Positions 44,133 to 52,775 of a DNA stretch of 55,607 nt are shown piece by piece. The DNA comes from Myxococcales bacterium (GTDB lineage Bacteria; Myxococcota_A; UBA9042). Position 1 is the stretch's first letter. The number at the start of each line of letters is the position of its first letter. The stretch covers positions 1 to 55,607 of the forward strand of contig JAGSHB010000016.1 of assembly GCA_023954815.1 (NCBI GenBank), given 5' to 3'. Made by a program: the position numbers and the translations under genes. The notes under the pieces were generated by a model, which saw only the letters and a list, made by a program, of their open reading frames with translations, did not search any database and was not told the origin of the DNA.

Positions 44133-46856
44133 GGTCTGCAGGTCAATTGACTCTTCGGAGCCGTAGAGCGCGCGCAGCAGCGCAGGCGCGAGCACTAGGT
44201 CCACCGCCAACGCACAAACCGCGGTGAGAGCGATCAACCCACCAAACCGTCGAAGATGCGAGAGACTACCTGTCAAAAACACCGAGAACCCGAGCGTCAA
44301 AACCAAAGTCGTCCCGACCATCGCACGTCCGGCGTGCTGAACAGCCGCCGCAATAGCCGCATCTGTCCCCAACCCCAGCGCTCGTCCGACCCGAAAGTGG
44401 TGCAAGAAGTGGATCGTATCGTCGACAGCAATCCCTATTCCAATCGACGCCAGCATCAGGTTTCCCATATCGATCGGAATGCCCGCGAAGCCCATGAATC
44501 CTAGGATGATCGCAATCGGCAGCAGGTTAGGTACCATCGCCACGAGCCCGAGACGAAAGTCACGCAACAACACGATCATGAACAGCGTAATCACCGCTAA
44601 CGCGGCCCCGAAACTCACCAAGGTGTCATCGATCAGCCCAGCCACTGTAGATGTCAGCGTGAACGTGCTTCCGGTGATTCGGACGTCGGCGACACCCGTC
44701 ATGTACTGCTTCACTCCTGCGCGAATGTGAGCCTCCAGCGGCACATAGCTGTGAGCATCCAACCATTTCACGCGCACCGTCATCTGCGTGCGCCTCAGGT
44801 CGATTGTCGCAAGCCGCCTGAGGTCGTCAGGGCCCGAAGATTCAAATAGAAAGAGCAGATCCGACGCGGCGCGCTGGTTCTCCGGCAGCCGATACCACGC
44901 CTCGTCGCCGTCGTGCAGCGCCTTGTTTGTTTCCCGCAGCACGTCAAGAACACTGATCGAAACGCCTGTGATCTCTCCGTGCTCTGGGTGACGAAATGAC
45001 TTGATGTGCCGGTCGAGCTTGTCGAGCGCCTGTACGAACCTCAGGTCCTTGATTCCCAACGGTGATTTGGCTGTTAACAACACTTGCATTGTTGTGGTGC
45101 CGCCAATCTCTTCGTCGATGGTATCGAACGCCGCGCGAATTGGGAGTGACGTGGGCAGCCACGCAAGCGGATTGTGCGACACGCCAATGGCTGACATGCC
45201 CCACCCAGCCGCGATGGCGACCAGCAGCGCTTGGGCTAGCACCCGACGGTTACGTCCGATCGTCCAATGACCAGCGCGCACTGCAGCGACACCGGTCAGG
45301 CGCCAGAGCACTCGGTCGAGGCGATCGCCACCTTCGACTTGTTTGGCACCCAGTAGGCTCTTCTTGTTGAATGACAGCACGATGGGCAAGAACACCAGCG
45401 AATGCATCAGCGCAACTCCAACGCCGTAGGCAGCGGCCACGCCCATGTCCGCCAGCGCGTCGACTTTTGCGAACTTGAAACTCAGAAGTCCCATGGCGGT
45501 GGTCGCCGAAGTGAAGACGAGCGGGAGGCCCGTCGTACTCACCGCTTGCTCGATTGCGTCGTCGTTGGGCATGCCCTCACGGCGCAGGTCTCGATAGACA
45601 CTGACGAGGTGAACCGCGTCTCCCAGCCCGACAGCGAACAGAAACGACGGCATGATGGTCGTCATCACGGTCATCGGCATGCCCAGCGTTGCCATCATTC
45701 CGACCGTCCAAATCACCGACATGATGATGACCAGGATCGGACCGATCACGCCGACCGGATGGCGAAAAATAACCAGCAAAACCAGCAGCATCACCAACAC
45801 TGCCGCGGCGAGTAGAACGCGCATGTCTCGGAACATCGCTGCCTTGAGCCACGCGGTTAGCGCTGGCTGCCCGGCGACACTGCATTGAAATCCCGCCGTC
45901 GAGTGTTTGACTGCGATCTTCTCCATCGCGCGAAAGACCTGGTCGGAGTCCATTTCGCCGAGTTGCACGGTGCGAACCACAACCACCGAATGGCGGAGAC
46001 GCTTCCCGAGTACTTGGCCGATCACGGCCGGCTCAGCGAGTGCTTCAGCCTTGACCTGTGCGAGCGTCTTCTCAGTCGGCATTGGGTCCATCAAGTCGCC
46101 GACCTTGAGCGAGCCGTTTTCCATTCGGATCTTGCGAACGGTGATCAACGAAACCACCTGATCGATGAGCGTTCCTCCCGCTTCATCACCCCAAGCGTCG
46201 TCCCTTGAGCTCGCTTTCGACTTGGTCTTTTTTACGCCTTGGGTACTTTCGCTAATCGCCTGGCCCCTATTGTTTCCGTGTTTTTTCAGGTTGTTCTGTG
46301 CAGTGCTATCCTGGTCCTCGAAGTCCTCGAAGTCCTCGAAGTCACCAAACTCGTCCGCACCTTCATCCTGCGACCCAGACAAAGTCGCGTCGCCAGCCAT
46401 CGCCGCAGTCGAACCAGGAGGCGAACCATTATCCAACGTCGCGGTGGACCCAGTTTGGGGCGCCGCCGTCTGCCCGTGGACGATTGGCGTGACGCCCGAG
46501 ACTTCGAGTGTCGCCAACTCGTCATGCAGCGCTTTCAATCGCGTCAGATAGGGCATGGAGAAGACGTCGCCCTCAGCCATCACCATGAACACGTCGTCTC
46601 GCCCGAACGTCTCTCGGAAATCCTCCAACGCCATCCGCGCCTCGCTGGTGGAGGAGGCGAACGATTCGAACGACGTCTGCACCTTCAGCTTCGTGCGAGC
46701 TTGGTTCGCAGACAGCCCTGTGAGCGCAACCGTCAGGGCTAGAAGCGGGAACCGAAAGCGCAATACTTGGGTCGCCCACCACGAAAAAAAGCGCTGACCG
46801 GAAGAAGTCCCTTGCGGATTGGAGTGGGAAGAAGACGTCGACTGTTGATGGTTCAT
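44115..46856 (-). CDS. RND/MMPL-family exporter (HAE3 type)
   Basis: 913 aa from the ATG at 46856; the frame is open further upstream but without similarity. Two repeats of one helix plus large periplasmic loop plus five helices, as in the RND superfamily. Family-type helix-4 motifs: FLFAVGLGDAVHLVSVYRD and SIGIGIAVDDTIHFLHHFR, the proton-relay region of hydrophobe/sterol-type exporters. The first periplasmic loop carries an unusual acidic/Ser-rich insertion of about 120 residues (around 120-240) including three FED triplets. It exports hydrophobic molecules or lipids; substrate unknown. Divergent from a TetR-type regulator, which probably controls it. Its end lies in a RAYT repeat. Confidence 0.86.
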   Translation of the reverse strand: MNHQQSTSSSHSNPQGTSSGQRFFSWWATQVLRFRFPLLALTVALTGLSANQARTKLKVQTSFESFASSTSEARMALEDFRETFGRDDVFMVMAEGDVFSMPYLTRLKALHDELATLEVSGVTPIVHGQTAAPQTGSTATLDNGSPPGSTAAMAGDATLSGSQDEGADEFGDFEDFEDFEDQDSTAQNNLKKHGNNRGQAISESTQGVKKTKSKASSRDDAWGDEAGGTLIDQVVSLITVRKIRMENGSLKVGDLMDPMPTEKTLAQVKAEALAEPAVIGQVLGKRLRHSVVVVRTVQLGEMDSDQVFRAMEKIAVKHSTAGFQCSVAGQPALTAWLKAAMFRDMRVLLAAAVLVMLLVLLVIFRHPVGVIGPILVIIMSVIWTVGMMATLGMPMTVMTTIMPSFLFAVGLGDAVHLVSVYRDLRREGMPNDDAIEQAVSTTGLPLVFTSATTAMGLLSFKFAKVDALADMGVAAAYGVGVALMHSLVFLPIVLSFNKKSLLGAKQVEGGDRLDRVLWRLTGVAAVRAGHWTIGRNRRVLAQALLVAIAAGWGMSAIGVSHNPLAWLPTSLPIRAAFDTIDEEIGGTTTMQVLLTAKSPLGIKDLRFVQALDKLDRHIKSFRHPEHGEITGVSISVLDVLRETNKALHDGDEAWYRLPENQRAASDLLFLFESSGPDDLRRLATIDLRRTQMTVRVKWLDAHSYVPLEAHIRAGVKQYMTGVADVRITGSTFTLTSTVAGLIDDTLVSFGAALAVITLFMIVLLRDFRLGLVAMVPNLLPIAIILGFMGFAGIPIDMGNLMLASIGIGIAVDDTIHFLHHFRVGRALGLGTDAAIAAAVQHAGRAMVGTTLVLTLGFSVFLTGSLSHLRRFGGLIALTAVCALAVDLVLAPALLRALYGSEESIDLQTVVPGD
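46252..46264 (-). repeat. 13-bp internal copy of the RAYT repeat core
   Basis: GCCAGGCGATTAG on the minus strand, identical to the core of the element's terminal repeats, but in another reading frame (G-Q-A-I-S) inside the exporter gene. The match ends abruptly on both sides. It could be a target-like site or coincidence. Confidence 0.4.
46315..46341 (-). repeat. Three tandem 9-bp units encoding (FED)3
   Basis: Three perfect copies of TCCTCGAAG on the plus strand, read in frame on the minus strand as Phe-Glu-Asp triplets inside the acidic insertion of the RND exporter. A small slippage-prone repeat that can expand without frameshift. Confidence 0.75.
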
Positions 46857-46886
46857 GACCGCAGAGTTTCTGCCTGCGCCGTGCCC

Positions 46887-46919
46887 GTCAAACGGACAGA
46901 CTTGAGAGTTCAGCTTGAC
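46887..46919. promoter_or_regulatory. Candidate operator for the TetR regulator
   Basis: An imperfect inverted repeat, GTCAAAC (46887-46893) and GCTTGAC (46913-46919), in the 115-bp gap between the divergent RND exporter and TetR genes. Such a position is usual for a TetR operator, but the arms are short and spaced widely. Confidence 0.25.
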
Positions 46920-46971
46920 AGGCACACAAGTCGTCGGCGATCCATAGCCCATGACCGTAGGGACTATCGCC

Positions 46972-47658
46972 ATGCAACGCCGTGAGCGGCGCCGCTCTGA
47001 CCGCAAAGATGCCATGCTAGACGCGGCGTTGGCGCTCGTGTTGGAAGATGGGCTCGACGCGTTGACGATCGCAAAGTTGGCCGGTCGGATGGAGATGGCT
47101 GTCGGCGCCATGTACCGCTATTTTCCCGGAAAGTCAGCGCTTGTCGCCGCATTGCAGGCGCGCGAAGTGTTGTCTCTGGCAGCGGACCTGCGGCTGGCTT
47201 CAGAGACCGCCGTATCAGCTGCTCCAGAGCTTTCGCCCGGCGATCGCGCCATTGTCCGGGCGTTCGCGGCGACCCGTGGCTATCTCCGCCAGTCGGTGGA
47301 GGCGCCCCATCGTCATCGGCTCATCGATGCATCCCTGTCAGCCACGGAACAACTGCTCGATCCAGATGCTGCGCGCTCGGTCGCCGACGTGCTTGGTCGC
47401 CTCTTGGAGGTCGTGTCGACTCCCCTGATTGAAGCAGCTCGCCTCGGCGCTCTCACTGAAGGCGATGCGCTGGCACGGACGCACATCCTCTGGGCCGCCG
47501 TTCATGGATTTGACCACCTGCGTAAACAAGACCGCAACCAGCCCCGCAGGCTACGTGCAGCTGCATTGGTCGAGATCGCCACGATTGACCTGATGAGAGG
47601 CTGGGGCGCAACACCGACCACCATCGAGAACGTCGTGGGTGCCCTGCGACGGACCTGA
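46972..47658 (+). CDS. TetR-family transcriptional regulator
   Basis: 228 aa from the ATG at 46972; an ATG at 46951 adds seven residues. The N-terminal helix-turn-helix is clear: RKDAMLDAALALVLEDGLDALTIAKLAGRM followed by AVGAMYRYFPGKSALVAAL, the TetR signature (written here in parts). The C-terminal ligand domain is diverged, as is normal. Only 115 bp separate it from the divergent RND exporter start, so it probably represses that gene and itself and responds to an exported compound (inference from arrangement). Confidence 0.9.
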   Translation: MQRRERRRSDRKDAMLDAALALVLEDGLDALTIAKLAGRMEMAVGAMYRYFPGKSALVAALQAREVLSLAADLRLASETAVSAAPELSPGDRAIVRAFAATRGYLRQSVEAPHRHRLIDASLSATEQLLDPDAARSVADVLGRLLEVVSTPLIEAARLGALTEGDALARTHILWAAVHGFDHLRKQDRNQPRRLRAAALVEIATIDLMRGWGATPTTIENVVGALRRT

Positions 47659-47775
47659 GTCCCGCACATTCGCACCTGCGCGAGACCGGACCGACACTGA
47701 CCATCGATCCCTCTCTCAATCAATTGTGGCAGGATGCGGCGGCTTCATCTTCGTGAGCGCCAGGATTGCCTGCAG

Positions 47776-49305
47776 ATGGTCGAGACTCCAAAGCCCACCG
47801 CTTCGACGTTGCTACCTGACGTGATCGCCGGGTTCACGGTCGCACTGGTCGCAATTCCGCAGAGTATGGCCTATGCGGAACTCATGGGGGTGCCGGCTCA
47901 CTACGGGCTGTACGCCGTCGCGCTCCCCCCGCTGTTGGCTGCATTTTTCGCTTCTTCCGCTTGGCTGCAGACCGGCCCCGTCGCCACAACGAGTCTCCTC
48001 GCCGTCGGCGCCCTGTCGTCTGTGACCACCATCGGCGCCCCGGACACCATCGCGCTCGCTGGGCTGCTCGCCGTCATCGTGGGCGGATTTCGCGCAGCCA
48101 TTGGCCTGCTCCGCGGAGGGGCGATCAGCTACTTGATGAATCACGCCGTGTTGCGCGGGTTTATCCTCGCCGCCGCTCTCCTCATCCTATCGAGCCAACT
48201 CCCGTCAGCACTCGGGGTGCAGGTGACCGGCACAACGGTTATGGGTCGCGCTCTGGAAGCCCTAATGCAGCCCATGCAGTGGGATCCGCTAGCCGTCGGT
48301 TTTTCCGTCGTCACCCTCACGCTCATCTTTGGTGGTCGGCACTTACATCCGATGTTTCCGGGCGTTTTGGTCGCCGCGGGTTTGTCTCTGGCGGCTTCCG
48401 TGTTCCTCGGCTACGACGGCGCCACGCTGGCGCACGTTCCGGCCGGCCTGCCGAGTCTGACATTGGATTTGCCGTGGCATCGCACACCGGAGCTCCTCCT
48501 GCCAGGAGCGGTGATTGCCCTAGTCGGTTTCGCTGAAGCCGCGTCTATCGGTCAGACTTTCGCTGAGATGGAGCGAGTCCACTGGGATCCCAACCGCGAG
48601 TTTGTAGGCCAAGGGGTCGCGAACATCGTCGCCGGACTGACGAGTGGATTTCCGATCGGAGGTTCGTTTTCCCGCAGCGCATTGACCCACCTCGCCGGTG
48701 GCCGTACCCGACTCGCGGGTGCCATCACCGGTGCCACCGTACTGTGTATTTTGCCATTCGCCTCTGTTCTCGAGCCGCTGCCCAAGGCCGTCCTAGGCGC
48801 GACCGTCATCGCGGCAGTCCGCTCTCTTCTTAGCGTCAAACCCATCACCGACTTGTGGCGGCTCAGTCGTGCCCAGTTTGTGATCGCCACAGCGACCTTC
48901 GTGCTGACCCTCGCCCTCGCTCCTCGTGTTGAGCTCGCCGTTCTCACAGGGATCGGTATCAGCATCATGGTCCACCTGTGGCGAGAGCAGGAGTTTCATG
49001 TGGTGAGCTGCCTCAGCGGCCAGCAACTGACCGTCAGACCTCTGGGTGTCCTGTGGTTCGGCTCGGCGCCTGCTTTTCGCCGCCGCATTTCGGAAACGCT
49101 GGCTGATCATCACGAGATCACGGACCTATCGCTAGATGTATCGGGGCTCGGCCGTGTGGATATGAGCGGGGCACTAATGCTGTCTCAGCTCATTGAGTCC
49201 GTGCGTGCGCGCGACATCAGCGTTCGCTTTGTGTCGGTACCACCGCAGATAGGCAAGATTCTGCGGAAGGTCTGCCCCGACGTGCCTCTCGAGTTGCAGC
49301 CCTAG
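47776..49305 (+). CDS. SulP-family anion transporter with STAS domain
   Basis: 509 aa from the ATG at 47776; an ATG at 47734 is also in frame. The opening LLPDVIAGFTVALVAIPQSMAYAELMG is the SulP start motif (in parts DVIAGFTVALVAIPQSMAYA). About twelve membrane segments follow, with GFAEAASIGQTFAEM and FPIGGSFSRSALTHLAGGRT, both SulP hallmarks. The last 100 residues form a STAS domain (LSLDVSGLGRVDMSGALML). The family moves sulfate, bicarbonate or other anions at the inner membrane; the substrate cannot be told. It lies 117 bp after the TetR gene. Confidence 0.93.
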   Translation: MVETPKPTASTLLPDVIAGFTVALVAIPQSMAYAELMGVPAHYGLYAVALPPLLAAFFASSAWLQTGPVATTSLLAVGALSSVTTIGAPDTIALAGLLAVIVGGFRAAIGLLRGGAISYLMNHAVLRGFILAAALLILSSQLPSALGVQVTGTTVMGRALEALMQPMQWDPLAVGFSVVTLTLIFGGRHLHPMFPGVLVAAGLSLAASVFLGYDGATLAHVPAGLPSLTLDLPWHRTPELLLPGAVIALVGFAEAASIGQTFAEMERVHWDPNREFVGQGVANIVAGLTSGFPIGGSFSRSALTHLAGGRTRLAGAITGATVLCILPFASVLEPLPKAVLGATVIAAVRSLLSVKPITDLWRLSRAQFVIATATFVLTLALAPRVELAVLTGIGISIMVHLWREQEFHVVSCLSGQQLTVRPLGVLWFGSAPAFRRRISETLADHHEITDLSLDVSGLGRVDMSGALMLSQLIESVRARDISVRFVSVPPQIGKILRKVCPDVPLELQP

Positions 49306-49447
49306 CCTGGATTCTGTGCCGAGTTTCCATGAAAAAAGCTGAATTTCAGATAGTTGCGATTAGTCTCCCAATAATCTCATTGCGATCTCTCGGTTGCGTC
49401 GGCATTGTCTGCGCCACCATTTTCTCTCCTATGCCCAAGAGCGCACC

Positions 49448-51088
49448 ATGACGCCGACCCCTGCAGTACGCCTGATCTGCCTGCTCCCCCTGTTTTTCAC
49501 CGCCTGCTCGAGTGGCGGCGGCGGTGGCGGCGGTGGTCTGGCGCCAACCAAGTCTGCCTCAGCGCCAGATTCGCTCTGCAATGCGCAGCTATACGTATCT
49601 GGCTGTTTGGCGAATGGTAACCAAATCATGACTTGCGATGCCGGCACGAAGCAGTGGAAGTCCGGTCAGGTGTGCCCAGCCAATACATTTTGCGTCGAGC
49701 AGATTCCGCCGGGCCAGCAGGTATGGGCCGCCAGCTGCGTGAGCGTCGGCGGCGGGGCTGGCACGGATAGTGGCAACACCGCAACCGATGGCGGCGGCAC
49801 GACGACGGACGCTATCTCGAGCGGTGACACGGGCCCGGTCAGCGATGCAGGGATCGCGGCAGACGTGGGGGTTAAGGACGCAGGTACATCGGATACCGGT
49901 GCGGTGGGTACACCCGACACGACCGGCCCTGATACGGCGTCGCCCGACACGACCGGCCCAGATACGGCAAGCCCAGACACGACAAGCCCAGACACGACCG
50001 GCCAAGATGCGGGGCCAACGGACCCAATCATCGAGCCCAACGTCGCGCAACCCGCGGTCGGCAGCACGGTGCCCGTTCCGTCGATTACATGCCCGAGTGA
50101 CGGCAACAAGAAGACGTCCGAAGCCAACGGCTACAAAGTGGTCTATCACACTAAAAACACGCCAAATGGCGAGGTCTTGCACGGATCGTACGAGTCAGCC
50201 GACACCAGCGGAAACATCCGCGTGAAGGCCTGCTATAGCAACGGCAAAGGCGCGGGTACCTACACCGGGTGGTGGGGCGATGGCACCAAGCGGATCGTCA
50301 TGCACTACAACATCAACGGCGACGTGCAGGGCCCCTATGAAGCATGGGACGAAAAGGGCAACACGGTCGCCAAGGGCATCTACAAGGACAACAAGGCGTA
50401 TGGCGCGTACCAGCGCTGGTATGACGGTGGCTCGCAGCTCGAGCGAAAGCTGTACTTCAACCCTCCCGGGCAACTCCGTGGGGTTCAGAAGGCATGGCAC
50501 GAAAACGGGAAGGAGTCGTACCGATCCTACTACGACACCAAGGGAAATCAGACAGGAACGACCCGTAGTTGGGACGAGTCTGGGCAAAAGACCTTCCAAG
50601 GTAATTACACGGACGACCTCTCACACGGCACGCACTTTTGGTGGCTGAGTAACGGCGGATTGGCCGGAAAAGTGGTCTACCAGATGGGAACGGGCTCGTT
50701 CAGTTTGGTCAACGACAAGGGCGCCGTCAGCGAGAAAGGCACGTACAAAGACGGCAAGCGCCAGGGGCTATGGCAGACCTGGGCCAGCAATGGCACCAAG
50801 GTCTTCGAGGCGACCTACAGCAACAATGTCGGGCCTGTGACCTGGTGGTTCAGCAGCGGTCAGAAGGGGCTGGTGTCGACCCACGACGCAGATCTGAACT
50901 ACCACGGAGACTACGCCGAGTGGGCCTCTGACGGGGTGCAGACGTGGTCCGGCAAGATGGACCATGGCTCCCGGACCGGCACCTGGAAGTACTCCCCGCA
51001 ATCGGGTCAGGTCATCAGCCTTTGTTACAGCAAAACGGCCGGTTTGGTGATCTACGAGGCCTGCCCAAGCGGTCTGGTGGTCGACTGA
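49448..51088 (+). CDS. Lipoprotein with Asp/Thr/Pro repeats and MORN-like repeats
   Basis: 546 aa from the ATG at 49448. Lipobox FTAC (Cys20) followed by a run of eight Gly. Residues about 38-100 carry four or more Cys (LCNAQLYVSGCLANG, MTCDAGT, VCPANTFC). Then comes a disordered Gly/Thr/Asp segment with tandem DTTGPDTASP units. From about 220 to the end are repeats of the MORN_2 type (NGEVLHGSYESAD, AYGAYQRWYDGGSQ, LRGVQKAWHENGKES, GTTRSWDESGQKTF, RQGLWQTWASNGTKVF, RTGTWKYSPQSG), each with a G..W..NG core. Probably a surface-displayed structural or adhesive protein. The 3' end overlaps a convergent frame. Confidence 0.82.
   Translation: MTPTPAVRLICLLPLFFTACSSGGGGGGGGLAPTKSASAPDSLCNAQLYVSGCLANGNQIMTCDAGTKQWKSGQVCPANTFCVEQIPPGQQVWAASCVSVGGGAGTDSGNTATDGGGTTTDAISSGDTGPVSDAGIAADVGVKDAGTSDTGAVGTPDTTGPDTASPDTTGPDTASPDTTSPDTTGQDAGPTDPIIEPNVAQPAVGSTVPVPSITCPSDGNKKTSEANGYKVVYHTKNTPNGEVLHGSYESADTSGNIRVKACYSNGKGAGTYTGWWGDGTKRIVMHYNINGDVQGPYEAWDEKGNTVAKGIYKDNKAYGAYQRWYDGGSQLERKLYFNPPGQLRGVQKAWHENGKESYRSYYDTKGNQTGTTRSWDESGQKTFQGNYTDDLSHGTHFWWLSNGGLAGKVVYQMGTGSFSLVNDKGAVSEKGTYKDGKRQGLWQTWASNGTKVFEATYSNNVGPVTWWFSSGQKGLVSTHDADLNYHGDYAEWASDGVQTWSGKMDHGSRTGTWKYSPQSGQVISLCYSKTAGLVIYEACPSGLVVD
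49916..50005 (+). repeat. Tandem 15-bp repeat in the lipoprotein linker
   Basis: Six consecutive 15-bp units beginning GACACGAC or GATACGGC, paired into two near-identical 30-bp blocks (49916-49945 and 49946-49975) plus two single units. Each unit encodes DTTGP or DTASP, a flexible acidic spacer. Confidence 0.85.
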
Positions 51089-51424
51089 ATTTCGTAGCGT
51101 CGTATGGTCAAACAGCCCGATAAACAGGGCTCCCAGCGCCGCACCAGCCACAGTCCACACCACATCCCGACCCGACGCCGAACGCCCATCGGCAGCGTCG
51201 AGCATCTCCTTGCCGATACCCGCTGCGATGCCCATCGCTAGACCACCGAGCGCCCGTTGCCATGGACGCTGCAAGACCAGCGCCGTCAGGCCGTAGCCAG
51301 CGATGGCGCTCGTCGCCCCGGCGACCCCATGGCGTGGCTTGTCGGGGCTGAGCCACGGGTCGGCTGCAAGCGTTCGCGGAAGGACGACCGAGAGCAGCGT
51401 GAGCGCGATGAGCAGGCGATTCAT
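50768..51424 (-). CDS. YfiM/DUF2279-like membrane protein with long antisense 3' end
   Basis: Formally 218 aa from the ATG at 51424. Residues 1-20 are a signal. LSPDKPRHGVAGA with the DK..H motif, two hydrophobic segments (ALGGLAMGIAAGIGKEML and VVWTVAGAALGALFIGLF) and the KE..D pair match the short YfiM-like family, whose members normally end soon after the second helix, here near residue 112. The rest, 321 bp, lies antisense to the MORN-like lipoprotein and looks like non-coding read-through of an open frame. The true product may be the first 110-120 residues plus a spurious tail. Function unknown. Confidence 0.6.
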   Translation of the reverse strand: MNRLLIALTLLSVVLPRTLAADPWLSPDKPRHGVAGATSAIAGYGLTALVLQRPWQRALGGLAMGIAAGIGKEMLDAADGRSASGRDVVWTVAGAALGALFIGLFDHTTLRNSVDHQTAWAGLVDHQTGRFAVTKADDLTRLRGVLPGAGPGAMVHLAGPRLHPVRGPLGVVSVVVQICVVGRHQPLLTAAEPPGHRPDIVAVGRLEDLGAIAGPGLP

Positions 51425-51549
51425 GGCTTCAGCCTTCGCTTGGCCCGGGCTGCTGTCAACGCGCGTCGCAACTCGGTCGCCCTCTGCCCGTGTGGCTGAT
51501 AGGCTAGGGGCCTGGGCCACCTACCACGGCCCGGCAATTCGGAGGTGAT

Positions 51550-51945
51550 ATGCGTGCGATGATCCAGACTCTCTGTTGCCTCGCGCTCACCCTGCTGATC
51601 GCCGCGCCAGCGCTTGCTGGCACGCCCTCGGTCATGGGTACGCAACCCCCGAATCAGGGTCAATTGGTCGGAAATTCAGTCATGTTTGTTGGCTATGACC
51701 TTATGGTCCGGGGCAAGGCTCCCGAGGCGACGGTGGTCGACGAAACCCTCGGCAAGCCTGTGGCGGTGAAGGTCAACGCCAAGTGCGCCAAGCCTCGCAG
51801 CAAAGGGGCGCGCGGTCGCTGTTTTGTGGAGGTGCGTTTGCTCCGTTGGCAGACGGATCATCGCTACCGGGCGACCGTTCACGGCCACACGATCCAGTTC
51901 ACCGTCGTGAAGGGGCATCCAGGCGACAAGCGTCCCGGTCAGTGA
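51550..51945 (+). CDS. Small exported protein of unknown function
   Basis: 131 aa, ATG at 51550 with GGAGG upstream. Cleavable signal of about 23 residues (LLIAAPALA then GTPS). The mature part contains IQF/VMFVGYDLMVRGKAPEATVV, CAKPRSKGARGRCFVEVRLL with two Cys that could pair, and a short basic end. It reads like a single small beta domain of the Ig-like or PEGA-like kind, but no family was recognised. Starts 125 bp after the YfiM-like start, divergently. Confidence 0.6.
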   Translation: MRAMIQTLCCLALTLLIAAPALAGTPSVMGTQPPNQGQLVGNSVMFVGYDLMVRGKAPEATVVDETLGKPVAVKVNAKCAKPRSKGARGRCFVEVRLLRWQTDHRYRATVHGHTIQFTVVKGHPGDKRPGQ

Positions 51946-52051
51946 CCGTTCGCGTTCCGCATTGCCCGCAATCGGCGGCGATCGGGCCAACCTTGTGTGA
52001 CAACGCGATTGCCAGAACGTTGATCGCTTACGATTGAGTGCGCGGGGACGG

Positions 52052-52654
52052 CTAGCGTGCCCGTTCGCGGCCCTTGAGCAACTGAACATCCGCGATTTGG
52101 CGGGGTTTGCTCAACATCAACCTGGGCCGAACAGCAAACCGCCGCTCTTGAGCGGTGTCATGGCCCTGTGACACACCAGGAAACGCGGCCACCGCCAAAT
52201 CCCAAAGTGACACAACCGCTTCAGCCGCCACGGTCGCGCGCACCTTTTCGCCACCATCTAGACCAAACACCAGGATATGCTCCGCCCTGTCGCCGAGATC
52301 TGCCTGCTCGCGATAGATCCATACGACACCGGGCTCGCCATCCAACGCCGCAAAAAGGCGCTGCCGGATCCTGCGAGCTCGCACAATCATCACGCTGCCA
52401 ACGACGGTCATCATCGCGCAGAAACCAGCGGAGATTCTCAGGCCCAGCATCCGGTCTGGGGTCGTCGATCCGCCCGCTAGTCCCCCGGTTTTCAGGCCTG
52501 CGAGCCAACTCTCGAGCTCCGGCCGCGCAAAGACCAGCAAGGCCGTCAGCCCGAGCGCAACCACAGCGGCGAGCACCGTTCCCACTGGCGTCAGCACGTG
52601 GGGGCGCCAGATCCCAGCTTTGATCTGATCGCGAAGTCGTCTGTCGGCGCTCAT
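52052..52654 (-). CDS. Two-TM protein with soluble C-terminal domain, unknown function
   Basis: 200 aa from the ATG at 52654, chosen for its GGAG at 7 bases; ATG 52669 is possible. Two hydrophobic helices (HVLTPVGTVLAAVVALGLTAL at about 20-42, and AGFCAMMTVVGSVMIVRA at about 75-95) are followed by a soluble domain with VVWIYREQADLG, ILVFGLDGGEKV and a Leu/Arg-rich end. The frame converges with the gene at 51550 over 106 bp. No family was recognised. Confidence 0.55.
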   Translation of the reverse strand: MSADRRLRDQIKAGIWRPHVLTPVGTVLAAVVALGLTALLVFARPELESWLAGLKTGGLAGGSTTPDRMLGLRISAGFCAMMTVVGSVMIVRARRIRQRLFAALDGEPGVVWIYREQADLGDRAEHILVFGLDGGEKVRATVAAEAVVSLWDLAVAAFPGVSQGHDTAQERRFAVRPRLMLSKPRQIADVQLLKGRERAR

Positions 52655-52775
52655 GGCATCTCCGTCCATTGGTCTCATTCACCGTTTGGCACCGCTCGGG
52701 AGGAGTCGGCGGCGCGCAGTATAGATCGGTTTTCCGTCGGGTGCGTCCAAATACGGGTCATAGGAGGACCCTTTC

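Noticed and set aside
50100-51088. Reading the MORN-like lipoprotein as a toxin-antitoxin component
   Set aside because: MORN_2 repeats occur in some antitoxin-annotated proteins, but there is a lipobox and no toxin gene beside it.
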